Shown one piece after another: positions 7,329-16,200 of a stretch of 64,000 nt of DNA. The DNA comes from Avichristensenella sp031549905 (GTDB lineage Bacteria > Bacillota > Clostridia > Christensenellales > Aristaeellaceae), in contig JAVBPC010000032.1 of assembly GCA_031549905.1 (NCBI GenBank), positions 1 through 64,000 of the forward strand. The letters are read 5' to 3'. The notes under the pieces are model-generated. The model did no database searches. It was given only the letters and a program-made list of their open reading frames with translations, and was not told the DNA's origin. Each line of letters opens with the position of its first letter. Within the stretch, counting starts at the first letter, position 1. The position numbers and the translations under genes were made by a program.

Positions 7329-7429
7329 TCCTGCTCTTCCCGTTTAGGTAAATGCAAGGTTTTCCAGGGGAGGATGCACCTTTCCTGTACCTTCTCGGCG
7401 TTTGAACTGAGGTTCATATGCTGACCCGC

Positions 7430-7458
7430 TTGCTAATCCTGCCAAAAAAGGATACAAT
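7430..7458 (+). promoter_or_regulatory. Sigma-A promoter upstream of frr
   Basis: TTGCTA (7430-7435), 17 bases, TACAAT (7453-7458), 38 bases before the frr start. The preceding 100 bases after pyrH hold no gene and no clear hairpin. Confidence 0.75.
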
Positions 7459-7496
7459 ACCCCTATCGATGAAAATCAACGACAGGAGTGTGACAT

Positions 7497-8051
7497 ATGG
7501 ATAAGGTCATAGAAACCGCGAAGGACAAAATGGCAAAAACAGCCGCTGTGCTAAAGAAGGATCTTCAAAGCCTGCGCGCGGGCCGTGCGAACCCGCAGCT
7601 GCTGGATCGCATCATCATTGATTACTTTGGCACGCCCACGCCGCTGAGCCAGCTTGCGAACATCTCCGCGCCGGAAGCGCGGCAGCTGCTTATCGCGCTG
7701 TGGGACCCCAAGCTGATCCCCACGGTTGAAAAAGAGATCATGAAGTCCGACCTTGGCATGACACCCGCCAACGACGGCAAGATTATCCGTCTGATCGTGC
7801 CGGAGCTGAACGAGGAGCGCCGCAGGGAGCTTACCAAGCTGGTGCGCAAAAGCTGCGAGGAATCCAAGGTGGCTGTCCGCTCCATCCGCCGCGATGCAGT
7901 GGAGCAGATCAAGAAAATGAAGAAAAACTCCGAGATCACCGAGGATGACCAGAAGATCGCGGAGGATGACATCCAAAAGGCGCACGACAACGCGATCAAA
8001 GAGCTGGACAAGATTGCGGGAGATAAGGAAAAGGAGATCATGTCCGTTTGA
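7497..8051 (+). CDS. frr: Ribosome recycling factor
   Basis: With EF-G it splits post-termination ribosomes. The 184-residue tRNA-mimic has the expected motifs: LKKDLQSLRAGRANPQLLDRI (about residues 20-40), then YFGTPTPLSQLANISAPEAR and the long-helix segment LTKLVRKSCEESKVAVRSIRRDA. The length is exactly the family norm (about 185). ATG 7497 is preceded by GACAGGAG. The TGA stop overlaps the TTG start of the next small gene (TTGA), indicating translational coupling. Confidence 0.98.
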   Translation: MDKVIETAKDKMAKTAAVLKKDLQSLRAGRANPQLLDRIIIDYFGTPTPLSQLANISAPEARQLLIALWDPKLIPTVEKEIMKSDLGMTPANDGKIIRLIVPELNEERRRELTKLVRKSCEESKVAVRSIRRDAVEQIKKMKKNSEITEDDQKIAEDDIQKAHDNAIKELDKIAGDKEKEIMSV

Positions 8052-8248
8052 CGGCGGATTCTTTGTTGGGCCTTCCGCTGGCGGAGGCGCTAAACAGGCT
8101 GCGCGCGGCAGGTATTGAGCCGCGCGTAGCAATTTCACGCGCACCGCGGCGGACGGAAGACACCGGTGAGCTGCGCGTGGTGCGTGTATTGGAAGAGGGC
8201 AGGGCATTGACGGCGTGCGCATTTGTCACCACCCTGCGCGAGGAATAA
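8048..8248 (+). CDS. Small PASTA-like protein, TTG start
   Basis: A 66-residue reading frame fills the gap between frr and uppS exactly. It begins with a TTG that overlaps the frr stop. The start LLGLPLAEALNRLRAAGIEPRVAIS matches the pattern of a PASTA domain (leucine-rich opening, helix ending AGI or AGL), and the rest (LRVVRVLEEGRALTACAFV) gives two beta-like strands. PASTA modules normally bind peptidoglycan when outside the cell, but this protein has no signal or membrane segment. No better start codon exists. Its coupling to frr and tight fit before uppS argue that it is real, although nothing is known of its function. Confidence 0.6.
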   Translation: MTADSLLGLPLAEALNRLRAAGIEPRVAISRAPRRTEDTGELRVVRVLEEGRALTACAFVTTLREE

Positions 8249-8250
8249 GC

Positions 8251-8985
8251 ATGCAAATTTGGACAAAACCCGCGCGTCTGCCGCGCCATGTCGCCATCAT
8301 CATGGATGGGAACGGCCGCTGGGCAAAGAAGCATGGCCTGTTGCGCGCGCTTGGACACCGCAGCGGCGTGGAAGCGCTGCGCGGAATCATCCGCGAATCC
8401 GACAATCTTGGTATCGAGGTGCTGACGTTCTACGCGTTCTCTACGGAGAACTGGTCGCGTTCAAAAGAAGAAGTCGATGTGCTGATGAGCCTGCTGGTAG
8501 AGTTTTTCCAGAAAGAAATTGCGGAGCTTCACCAAAAAGGCGTGCGCATCCGGATGCTGGGCGACTTGGCGGGCTTGCCAAAACCGCAGCGCGAGGCAAG
8601 CCTGAACGCGATGGAAATCACCAGGGGAAACACGGGGCTTGAGGTCAATATCGCCATCAATTACGGCGGCCGGGATGAAATCATCCGCGCGGCGCGCAAG
8701 CTGGCAGAGCGTGCGGTGCGCGGTGAAATTGCCGTATCTGATATCACAGAGGCCGCATTTGCGGATGCACTGGATACGCATGGACAGCCGGATGTCGATC
8801 TGCTCATCCGAACCAGCGGGGAGCAGCGGCTTTCCAACTTTCTGCCATACCAAACGGCGTATGCGGAGTTTTTGTACCCGGAAACGCTGTGGCCGGATTT
8901 TACAGTGGATTGCTTCCATCAGGCGCTGGACGCATATGCGGGGCGTGACCGGCGTTTTGGCGGCCGCAAGGGAAAAGAGGCATAA
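8251..8985 (+). CDS. uppS: Undecaprenyl diphosphate synthase (cis-prenyltransferase)
   Basis: Condenses farnesyl diphosphate with eight isopentenyl diphosphates to make the C55 carrier for peptidoglycan and other wall polymers. The 244-residue sequence has all conserved regions: HVAIIMDGNGRWAKK with catalytic D19, then LTFYAFSTENWSRSKEEV, INYGGRDEI, and LIRTSGEQRLSNFLPYQTAYAEF near the C-terminus. ATG 8251 follows GAGGAA at 8239-8244. An in-frame ATG at 8215 lies inside the preceding gene and is less likely. It is followed three bases later by cdsA, so carrier lipid and phospholipid synthesis are co-expressed. Confidence 0.97.
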   Translation: MQIWTKPARLPRHVAIIMDGNGRWAKKHGLLRALGHRSGVEALRGIIRESDNLGIEVLTFYAFSTENWSRSKEEVDVLMSLLVEFFQKEIAELHQKGVRIRMLGDLAGLPKPQREASLNAMEITRGNTGLEVNIAINYGGRDEIIRAARKLAERAVRGEIAVSDITEAAFADALDTHGQPDVDLLIRTSGEQRLSNFLPYQTAYAEFLYPETLWPDFTVDCFHQALDAYAGRDRRFGGRKGKEA

Positions 8986-8988
8986 CGG

Positions 8989-9795
8989 ATGCTGCAAAGA
9001 ATTATCACGGGCGTGGTCAGTGCCGTGCTGCTGATCGTGGTCATGCTGCTTCGGGGTCTTGTTTTTGATATCGCCATTGCGCTGGTTGCGCTGTTTGGGT
9101 GCTATGAGATGCTTGGCGCGTTCGGCAAAGCGGGGCTTCGCCCGCCGCAGCTGCCCGTATACGGCATGGCTGCGCTGATGCTGCCGCTCTATCTGATTTT
9201 GGGGCCGGTCAGCATCTACCTGACCGCGTGCGCAGCAACGCTGTTTGTCATGTTTGATATCGCACTGCGCAAAGAGCCGCGCTGGATGGATGCGGCGGCG
9301 GCGCTCAACGTGCTGATCAGTGTGCCGATCCCGCTGATGATGCTGTACCCGATCATCCGCATTCAGCCGGAAGCGCTGGGCGCACTGCTGGCTCTCTCTG
9401 TGTTTGCCATCGCGTTGCTGGGGGATACGTTCGCCTATTTCGTTGGCGTTGCCGTGGGTACGCACAAGATGGCGCCGGTGCTCTCGCCTAAGAAAACCTG
9501 GGAAGGTTCTGCCGCAGGCCTTGCGGGAAGCGTCGCGGGCGCGCTCTTGCTGTGTCTTTGCGGCGATTCGCTGACGACCATGCCGCCGCTTTGGCATTTT
9601 CTGATACTAGGCGTGATCGGCGGCGTTGCGGCGCAGCTGGGCGATCTTACCGCGTCGTTGATCAAGCGGTTTTGCGACATTAAAGACTTTGGCACCATGT
9701 TTCCTGGCCACGGCGGCATGATGGACAGGTTTGACAGCATCATTTTCGTAACATACGCTGTTTTTGGGTATTGTATGGGGCGGGGGTTGATCTAG
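8989..9795 (+). CDS. cdsA: Phosphatidate cytidylyltransferase
   Basis: Integral membrane enzyme that makes CDP-diacylglycerol from phosphatidate and CTP. The 268-residue protein has about eight hydrophobic segments. The C-terminal CDS signature is present: LTASLIKRFCDIKDFG followed by FPGHGGMMDRFDS, with the metal- and phosphate-binding K, D and R residues intact. SPKKTWEGS (about residues 165-173) is another family hallmark. It lies between uppS and dxr. Its TAG stop abuts the ATG of dxr directly. Confidence 0.96.
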   Translation: MLQRIITGVVSAVLLIVVMLLRGLVFDIAIALVALFGCYEMLGAFGKAGLRPPQLPVYGMAALMLPLYLILGPVSIYLTACAATLFVMFDIALRKEPRWMDAAAALNVLISVPIPLMMLYPIIRIQPEALGALLALSVFAIALLGDTFAYFVGVAVGTHKMAPVLSPKKTWEGSAAGLAGSVAGALLLCLCGDSLTTMPPLWHFLILGVIGGVAAQLGDLTASLIKRFCDIKDFGTMFPGHGGMMDRFDSIIFVTYAVFGYCMGRGLI

Positions 9796-10932
9796 ATGCG
9801 ATCCATATCGATACTGGGCAGCACCGGTTCCATTGGTACACAAGCGATCGATGTGGCGGCCCGTCATGCGGACCGCTTTCGTGTTGTGGCGCTAACCGCG
9901 CATTCTAACTGTGAGTCGCTGTTCGCGCAGGCGCGGCGTGTGAAGCCGCTGCTGTGCGGGTTGGTGGTGCCGCCGCCTGAAATTCCGGACGACCTGAAGG
10001 GAATTGAGTGGGTTTTCGGCGCCGATTGCCTGCGTCAGGCAGCAGCGCTATCCGAGGCGGATGATGTGCTGGTCGCTGTGGTGGGCTTTGCGGGACTGCC
10101 AGCGGTGCTTGATGCGCTTTCTGCCGGAAAGCGCGTGCTGCTTGCGAATAAGGAAGCGTTGGTTGCGGGCGGCGCGCTGGTAACGGAAGCTGCAAAGCGT
10201 GCCGGGCAGCCGCTGATTCCGGTTGACAGTGAGCACAGCGCCATCTTCCAATGCCTGCGCGCGGCGGATGGAAACGCGCCGGAGCGCCTGATCCTCACCG
10301 CGTCCGGCGGACCGTTCCGCACCTGGGAACAGGCAGCAATTGAACGCGCAACGGTTGCCGAAGCGCTTCGCCACCCGAACTGGGCGATGGGGCGGAAAAT
10401 CACGGTCGACAGCGCGTCCATGCTGAACAAAGCGCTGGAAGTCATCGAGGCGCGCTGGCTGTTTGACCTGCCGCCCGGCAAAATTGATGTGCTGATCCAC
10501 CCGGAAAGCATCATCCATTCCATGGTGGAATTTCGGGATGGCGGTGTGCTGGCGCAACTGGGCACGCCGGATATGCGCCTGCCGATCCTGTATGCGATGA
10601 GCTTCCCGGAGCGGCTGCCCACCGGCGGCGAGAAGCTAGATCTTGCGAAGATAGGTCGCCTCACCTTTGAGGCGCCCGACCGCACCCGCTTTCCGGGGCT
10701 TTATCTGGCGTATGAAGCGCTGCTGACGGGCGGCACGGCCCCCGCGATGCTCAATGCCGCGAACGAAATCGCCGTGGAAGCCTTCCTGGCGGAAAAGATC
10801 CCGTTTGGCGGCATCAGCCGCACCGTGCAGGAGACGCTGCTGCGCCTGCCTGTCGCGCCCGTTCGCACGCTTTTAGATGTGCAGGATGCGGATGCGGCGG
10901 CGCGGTGCATGGCATCATCTCTTCTGTCATAA
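9796..10932 (+). CDS. dxr: 1-deoxy-D-xylulose 5-phosphate reductoisomerase
   Basis: First committed enzyme of the MEP isoprenoid pathway, converting DXP to MEP with NADPH. The 378-residue product has the N-terminal Rossmann motif ILGSTGSIGTQAIDV (about residues 4-18), the metal/substrate segment LIPVDSEHSAIFQCL with the D and E ligands, and LTASGGPFRTW with the flexible-loop residues. GRKITVDSASMLNKALEVIEA and HPESIIHSMVEF are further signatures. It starts at the base after the cdsA stop. A palindromic repeat separates it from rseP. Dxr and IspG in the same cluster show that this organism uses the MEP pathway. Confidence 0.97.
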   Translation: MRSISILGSTGSIGTQAIDVAARHADRFRVVALTAHSNCESLFAQARRVKPLLCGLVVPPPEIPDDLKGIEWVFGADCLRQAAALSEADDVLVAVVGFAGLPAVLDALSAGKRVLLANKEALVAGGALVTEAAKRAGQPLIPVDSEHSAIFQCLRAADGNAPERLILTASGGPFRTWEQAAIERATVAEALRHPNWAMGRKITVDSASMLNKALEVIEARWLFDLPPGKIDVLIHPESIIHSMVEFRDGGVLAQLGTPDMRLPILYAMSFPERLPTGGEKLDLAKIGRLTFEAPDRTRFPGLYLAYEALLTGGTAPAMLNAANEIAVEAFLAEKIPFGGISRTVQETLLRLPVAPVRTLLDVQDADAAARCMASSLLS

Positions 10933-10940
10933 ACTCATAC

Positions 10941-11099
10941 GGCAACACCGCGCAAATGCCAACCACGCGGGCGGACGGTTTTCCGCCCATGTACACTTGC
11001 AAAAACCTTGACGTAGCGCTGCTACGCCTTCGGTTTCCGCAAGCGCATCTGGACGAAAACCCATCTCGCCAGCGTGCTCGCCATTTGTGCGGTGTTACC
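10941..11099 (+). repeat. Palindromic intergenic repeat, copy 2 (159 bp)
   Basis: The left end GGCAACACCGCGCAAATG and the right end CATTTGTGCGGTGTTACC (11082-11099) are near reverse complements. The hairpin core CGTAGCGCTGCTACG lies at 11012-11026, and the inner arms also pair (CTTGCAAAAACCTTGACG against CTTCGGTTTCCGCAAG). It fills most of the gap between dxr and rseP inside an otherwise tightly packed operon. Same family as copies 1 and 3. Confidence 0.87.
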
Positions 11100-11130
11100 C
11101 AAAGCACTGACCCTTGTAGGAGGCACGATA

Positions 11131-12171
11131 TTGTCAAACATAGGCTATTGGTTGCTGGCAATCCTGATGTTCGGGCTGGTCATTTTGATACACGAGCTGG
11201 GCCATTTCTGGGCGGCGCGGCTAACGGGCGTCCATGTGATGGAGTTTGCGGTGGGGTTTGGGCCGCCGCTGTGGAAGCGCAAGGCGAAATCTGGCGTGGT
11301 CTATTCGGTGCGCGCGCTGCCGCTGGGCGGCTATTGCCGCTTTGCTGCCGATGATGAGCCGGATATCGACCCGAAGGATGCCTATTATGAGCAAAAGGTG
11401 TGGAAGCGCGTCGCCATCTCCCTGGCGGGCCCCGCCGCAAACCTTTTGACTGCACTGCTGATCCTCTTCTTTTTGTTTTTCATCTTGGCGGGGGTACCGC
11501 AGGCGCAGCGCGTCATCGGCGCGATCACGCCGGGAATGCCGGCCGAAACAGCGGGGCTTCAGGTTGGGGATACCATTCAGGCGGTTAATGGTGAACCTGC
11601 CCGTTCAGTGGAAGAAATATCAGCCATGATTACCGCTGCCGGGGAAAACCCCGTTGTGCTTTCTGTGCTGCGCGACGGTAAAGAAATCACTTTGTCGATG
11701 GAACCGGTGTGGGTGGAGGCCGAAAAGAGGGCTATGATCGGCATTCAATACGCCGTGACCCGCACGAAATACCTGCTGGGGCCATCCCTTTCGGGATCGT
11801 GGCTTACCACGGTGGATATGGGCACCAGCATCTTCCGTTCCCTGCGGGATATCATCGTAGGGGATATTGGCATGGATCAGCTGGCGGGCCCCATAGGCAC
11901 AGTCACCATTATCAAAGAGCAAACGGAAGAAGGCGGACTGCTTAGCTACCTGAGCATGGCGGCAATGATCAGCGTAAACCTTGCGCTGTTCAATCTGCTG
12001 CCGATACCGGGGCTGGACGGCAGCAAGCTGGTTTTCCTTACAATTGAAAAAATACGCGGCAAGCGAATGAACCCCAATAAGGAAGGCGCCGTGCTCATGG
12101 CCGGATTCGCGCTGATGATGGTGCTGATGGTGGTTATCATGTATAAAGACATTGTGAGGCTATTCCAATGA
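11131..12171 (+). CDS. rseP: RIP metalloprotease RseP (site-2 protease), TTG start
   Basis: Intramembrane zinc protease of family M50 that cleaves anti-sigma factors and remnant signal peptides. The zinc motif HELGH is at residues 21-25 in the first membrane segment. A PDZ domain follows (about residues 130-200, with PGMPAETAGLQVGDTIQAVNG). The second active-site motif NLLPIPGLDG lies near residue 290, and a final membrane helix ends the protein. TTG 11131 is chosen because AGGAGG (11118-11123) stands seven bases before it and the HELGH then falls at the usual position. An upstream ATG at 11074 lies inside the palindromic repeat. It overlaps ispG by ATGA. Confidence 0.94.
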   Translation: MSNIGYWLLAILMFGLVILIHELGHFWAARLTGVHVMEFAVGFGPPLWKRKAKSGVVYSVRALPLGGYCRFAADDEPDIDPKDAYYEQKVWKRVAISLAGPAANLLTALLILFFLFFILAGVPQAQRVIGAITPGMPAETAGLQVGDTIQAVNGEPARSVEEISAMITAAGENPVVLSVLRDGKEITLSMEPVWVEAEKRAMIGIQYAVTRTKYLLGPSLSGSWLTTVDMGTSIFRSLRDIIVGDIGMDQLAGPIGTVTIIKEQTEEGGLLSYLSMAAMISVNLALFNLLPIPGLDGSKLVFLTIEKIRGKRMNPNKEGAVLMAGFALMMVLMVVIMYKDIVRLFQ

Positions 12172-13214
12172 CAAAACAGGTTCGGTGCGGGAAGGTGCTC
12201 ATTGGCGGGGGAGCGCCCATTTCCATCCAGTCGATGACGAATACCGACACGCGCGATATTCCCGCAACGCTTGCCCAAATCCGCTCGTTGGCACAGGCCG
12301 GCTGCGATATTGTGCGCGTTTCCGTCTATGATGAGCAGTGCGCCCAAGCGATGTGTGCGCTGGTTGATGCCTCACCGGTGCCGTTGGTGGCGGATATCCA
12401 TTTCGACCACAGGCTTGCATTGCTCGCGGCGGAAAACGGCGTGCAAAAGCTGCGCATCAACCCCGGCAACATCGGCGGGATGGCGCATGTCCGCGCGGTT
12501 GCCGACTGCGCAAAGGCGCATGGCATTCCCATCCGCATTGGGGTAAATTCCGGTTCTGTGGAAAAGGATCTGCTGGCGAAGCACGGCGGGCCGACGCCTG
12601 GGGCAATGCTGGAAAGCGCGCTGAATCACGCCAAAATGCTGACGGACTGCGGGTTTGATGACATTGCGATTTCCATTAAGGGTTCAGGCGTGCGCGATAC
12701 CGTGGAGGCAAACGAGCGCCTCGCCGCCGCGTGTGACTATCCGCTGCACATTGGGGTGACGGAGGCGGGCCTTCCCGGCCAGGGGAACATCAAATCCGCG
12801 ATCGGAATCGGCGCGCTGCTGCTGCGCGGCATCGGGGATACGGTGCGCGTTTCGCTCTCCGGCGATCCCGTGCCGGAGGCGGCAGCAGCGCTTTCCATCT
12901 TACGCGCGTTGAACATTCGCCCCGGTGTGGAGGTTGTTTCCTGCCCAACATGCGGGCGAACCTGTGTGGATGTGGCCGGCATCGCGCGCCAAGTCGAGGA
13001 TGCGACGCGCGGCTGGACTGAGCCCGTTAAGGTTGCCATAATGGGCTGCGTGGTCAACGGCCCCGGCGAGGCAAGGGAAGCCGATATCGGCATCGCCGGG
13101 GGGAAAAGCGGGGCAGTGCTGTTCCGGAAAAACGCGCCCCCCGAAAAGATTACATCCGATCCGGCGGAAGCGCTGCTCAAGGCGCTGGATGAGCTACGAA
13201 AGGAACGCGCATGA
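12168..13214 (+). CDS. ispG: (E)-4-hydroxy-3-methylbut-2-enyl-diphosphate synthase
   Basis: Iron-sulfur enzyme of the MEP pathway that converts MEcPP to HMBPP. The 348-residue single-chain bacterial form contains the N-terminal barrel motif PISIQSMTNTDTRD, then ADIHFDHRLAL and KLRINPGNIG. The C-terminal [4Fe-4S] ligands are in SCPTCGRTCVD and a third Cys is in IMGCVVNGPGEAREADIGIAGG. ATG 12168 overlaps the rseP stop. Its own TGA overlaps the polC start (ATGA), so the three genes are translationally coupled. IspG in this position, where Bacillus has proS, is a clostridial arrangement. Confidence 0.97.
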   Translation: MTKQVRCGKVLIGGGAPISIQSMTNTDTRDIPATLAQIRSLAQAGCDIVRVSVYDEQCAQAMCALVDASPVPLVADIHFDHRLALLAAENGVQKLRINPGNIGGMAHVRAVADCAKAHGIPIRIGVNSGSVEKDLLAKHGGPTPGAMLESALNHAKMLTDCGFDDIAISIKGSGVRDTVEANERLAAACDYPLHIGVTEAGLPGQGNIKSAIGIGALLLRGIGDTVRVSLSGDPVPEAAAALSILRALNIRPGVEVVSCPTCGRTCVDVAGIARQVEDATRGWTEPVKVAIMGCVVNGPGEAREADIGIAGGKSGAVLFRKNAPPEKITSDPAEALLKALDELRKERA

Positions 13215-16200
13215 ACTGGCAATCCCTTCTACCTGAAGCGTTGAAGCCCCTTGCATCCCATCTGGAACTAGAAAAAGTGCTTGTGGATCGGAGCGCGACC
13301 CGCCTGCTCGTCTGTTTTCTATCCGATGTGCTGGTGGGAGACCGTGAATACATTTCGCTGCGCAATGCGCTGGCAAAGGGCTTTCCCGGGCAAACGATCC
13401 GCCTTCGCGTGGCCGCGCCCGGCCTTGCGGGTGCGGTTCGCGCCGATTTATCGCAGTATGTGCCTTTCCTCACGGATTACATGGCCAGGAATGCGCCGGG
13501 CCTGCGCGCGATGCTGCATGATGCTGAGTGGGAAATCAGCGGCGATCACATGAGCATCGTGCTGACATCCGAACAGACGCTGCGCTACGCCAAAACGGTT
13601 GAGATGGAAAAGCGCCTTGCCGAGCTGATGGCAAGCGTGTTTCGTATCCAGGCGGAGGTTCAGCTAAGCTGCAAGGAAACGCAGGATATGCTGGAACAAA
13701 GGCAGGCAATCCTGGCCGAAAAGGCAAAGGAAGCGGAACGCCTGCAGCGCGAAGAGGATGAAAAGGCAGCGGCAAAACAGGAAAGGCCCAAGGATGACGT
13801 AAAGATACTCGGCGTACCCAGCCGGGACCCGATCACCCCGATGGAAACGCTGCGCGAGGACAGCGGCAAGGTTACCGTGCGGGGCGAAGTGTTCGCCGTG
13901 GAAACGCGTGAGCTGCGCGGCGGCGAGATGTGCCTGCTGACGTTTTCGCTAACCGACAAGACCGGCAGCATCCACTGCAAGGTGTTTTTGCGCTACAAGC
14001 GCAAGCGCCCAGGCACCACCGCCGGGGAAGACGCGGCGCCGAGCGCGCCCCCCACCGCGGAAGAAATCGCGCGGGTGAAGGCCGTAATCGCGCGCATCCG
14101 CGAAGGCGATTGGCTGACGGTGCGCGGGGATTGCCAGTACGATAAGTTCTCCCGCGATGTGGTGCTGATGGCAAACGACATCGAGCAGGCGCAGAAGCCT
14201 GTCCGCTTGGATATGGCGGAAGAGAAGCGCGTAGAGCTGCACATGCATACGCAGATGAGCTCCATGGATGGCATCACCCCCGTGGATGTGCTGATCAAAC
14301 AAGCCGCCGCGTGGGGCCACAAGGCCGTGGCGGTCACGGACCACGGCGTGGTGCAGGCGTTCCCCGATGCCTTTGCCGCCGCGAAGAAAAACAAGATCAA
14401 GCTGATTCCGGGCATGGAAGGCTATCTCATTGATGAGGCCATTGTTGTGGAAGATGCCGACAGCCGCCCGCTGGATAGCCCCATTGTGGTGCTTGACTTT
14501 GAAACGACGGGCCTGTATCCGCTCAAAGCCGACCGCATCACCGAAATCGGCGCGGTGCGGATGGTGGGCGATACCATTGAAGAAGAGCTTTCCATTATTA
14601 TCGACCCGGAGCGCAACATTCCGGATGAGGTCGTCAAAATTACCGGTATTACCCGGGAAATGACACTGGGTGCGCCCAAATTTGCCGAGGTGGCGGACAA
14701 GCTGCTCAGCTTCATCGGAGACGCGCCGCTTGCCGCGCATAACGCGCGGTTTGACCTGGCGTTCCTTCGCATGGAACTAAGCCGCATGGGCAAAACGTGG
14801 AAGGGGCCGGTTGTGGATACCCTGGCCTATGCGCGAAAAGCGTTGCCCACGCTTGGCAGCCACAAGCTGAGCACCGTATGCAAGCGGCTTGGGGTAAGCC
14901 TGACGAACGCGCACCGCGCCGTGCACGACGCCCGCGCCACCGCACAGATGCTGCAAAAGCTAGTTGCGATGGCGAAGGAAAAGGGCGCGGAAACGCTTGC
15001 CGACCTGAACACCGAAATGGCCGGCGATGGTATGGGGGATGCCACGCACATCGTGCTGCTGGCAACATCCCAGCAGGGCATGACGAACCTGAACCGCCTG
15101 GTATCGGAAGGGCATCTCAATTACTTCAACAAGCGTCCGCGCCTTCCGCGCGCGCTGATTCAGCGCTACCGGGAGGGCCTGTTGGTGGGCAGCGCGTGCG
15201 AATCGGGTGAGCTATTCCGCGCGATGGTCAATGGAAAGGACGACAAGACGCTTTCGCAGATCGCAAGGTTTTACGACTATTTGGAGATTCAGCCCATCGA
15301 GAACAACGCGTTCCTGTTGCGCGAAGGCCGCATAGCGAACGAAGAAGGGCTTCGCGAACTGAACCGGCGCGTTGTAAAACTTGGCGAAAAGTGCGGGCTG
15401 CCCGTTGTAGCCACCGGCGATGTGCACTTCCTGAACCCGGAGGATTCCGCGATGCGCGCCATCCTGATGGCGGGCAAGGGTTTTGACGATGCGGATGAAC
15501 AGCCCCCGCTGTATTTTAAGAGCACGGATGAAATGCTGGAGGAGTTCAGCTATCTGGGCACAGAAAAGGCGCGCGAGGTTGTCATTGTAAACCCCACCAA
15601 AATCGCCGACCGCGTGGGCGAGGTGCGGCTGTTCCCCAAACATCCCAAGGATGAAGAAACTTTCCAGCCCTTCTGGGAAACCGCTGCGGACGAGATCAAC
15701 AATACCTCCTGGGCCGAAGCGCGCGCCCGCTACGGCGATGATCTGCCCGAAATTGTTGAGGCGCGCCTGAACAAGGAGCTTGGCGCGATCACCAAATACC
15801 AGTTTTCCACGCTGTATTCGATTGCGGAAAAGCTGGTCAAGAAGTCCCTTTCCGATGGGTATCTTGTAGGTTCGCGTGGGTCGGTCGGCTCATCCTTTGT
15901 GGCCACGATGTGCGGCATCACCGAGGTCAACCCTTTGCCGCCCCATTACCGCTGCCCCAAATGCCGCTGGCATCACTTTGATACCCAACATGAACTGGCC
16001 ACCGTAGGCCCCGACCTGCCGCCCAAAACCTGCCCCGCATGCGGCACGGAATGCCTGCGCGAGGGGTATGACATCCCGTTTGAGGTATTCCTTGGATTTA
16101 ACGGCGACAAGGTGCCGGATATCGACCTGAATTTCTCCGGCGTATACCAGCCGCGTGCACACAAATACGTTGAAGAGCTGTTCGGGCAGGATAACGTGTT

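Noticed and set aside
11074..11130. Upstream ATG for rseP giving a 19-residue longer protein
   Set aside because: It lies in the palindromic repeat without a ribosome-binding site. TTG 11131 has AGGAGG and puts HELGH at the normal place.
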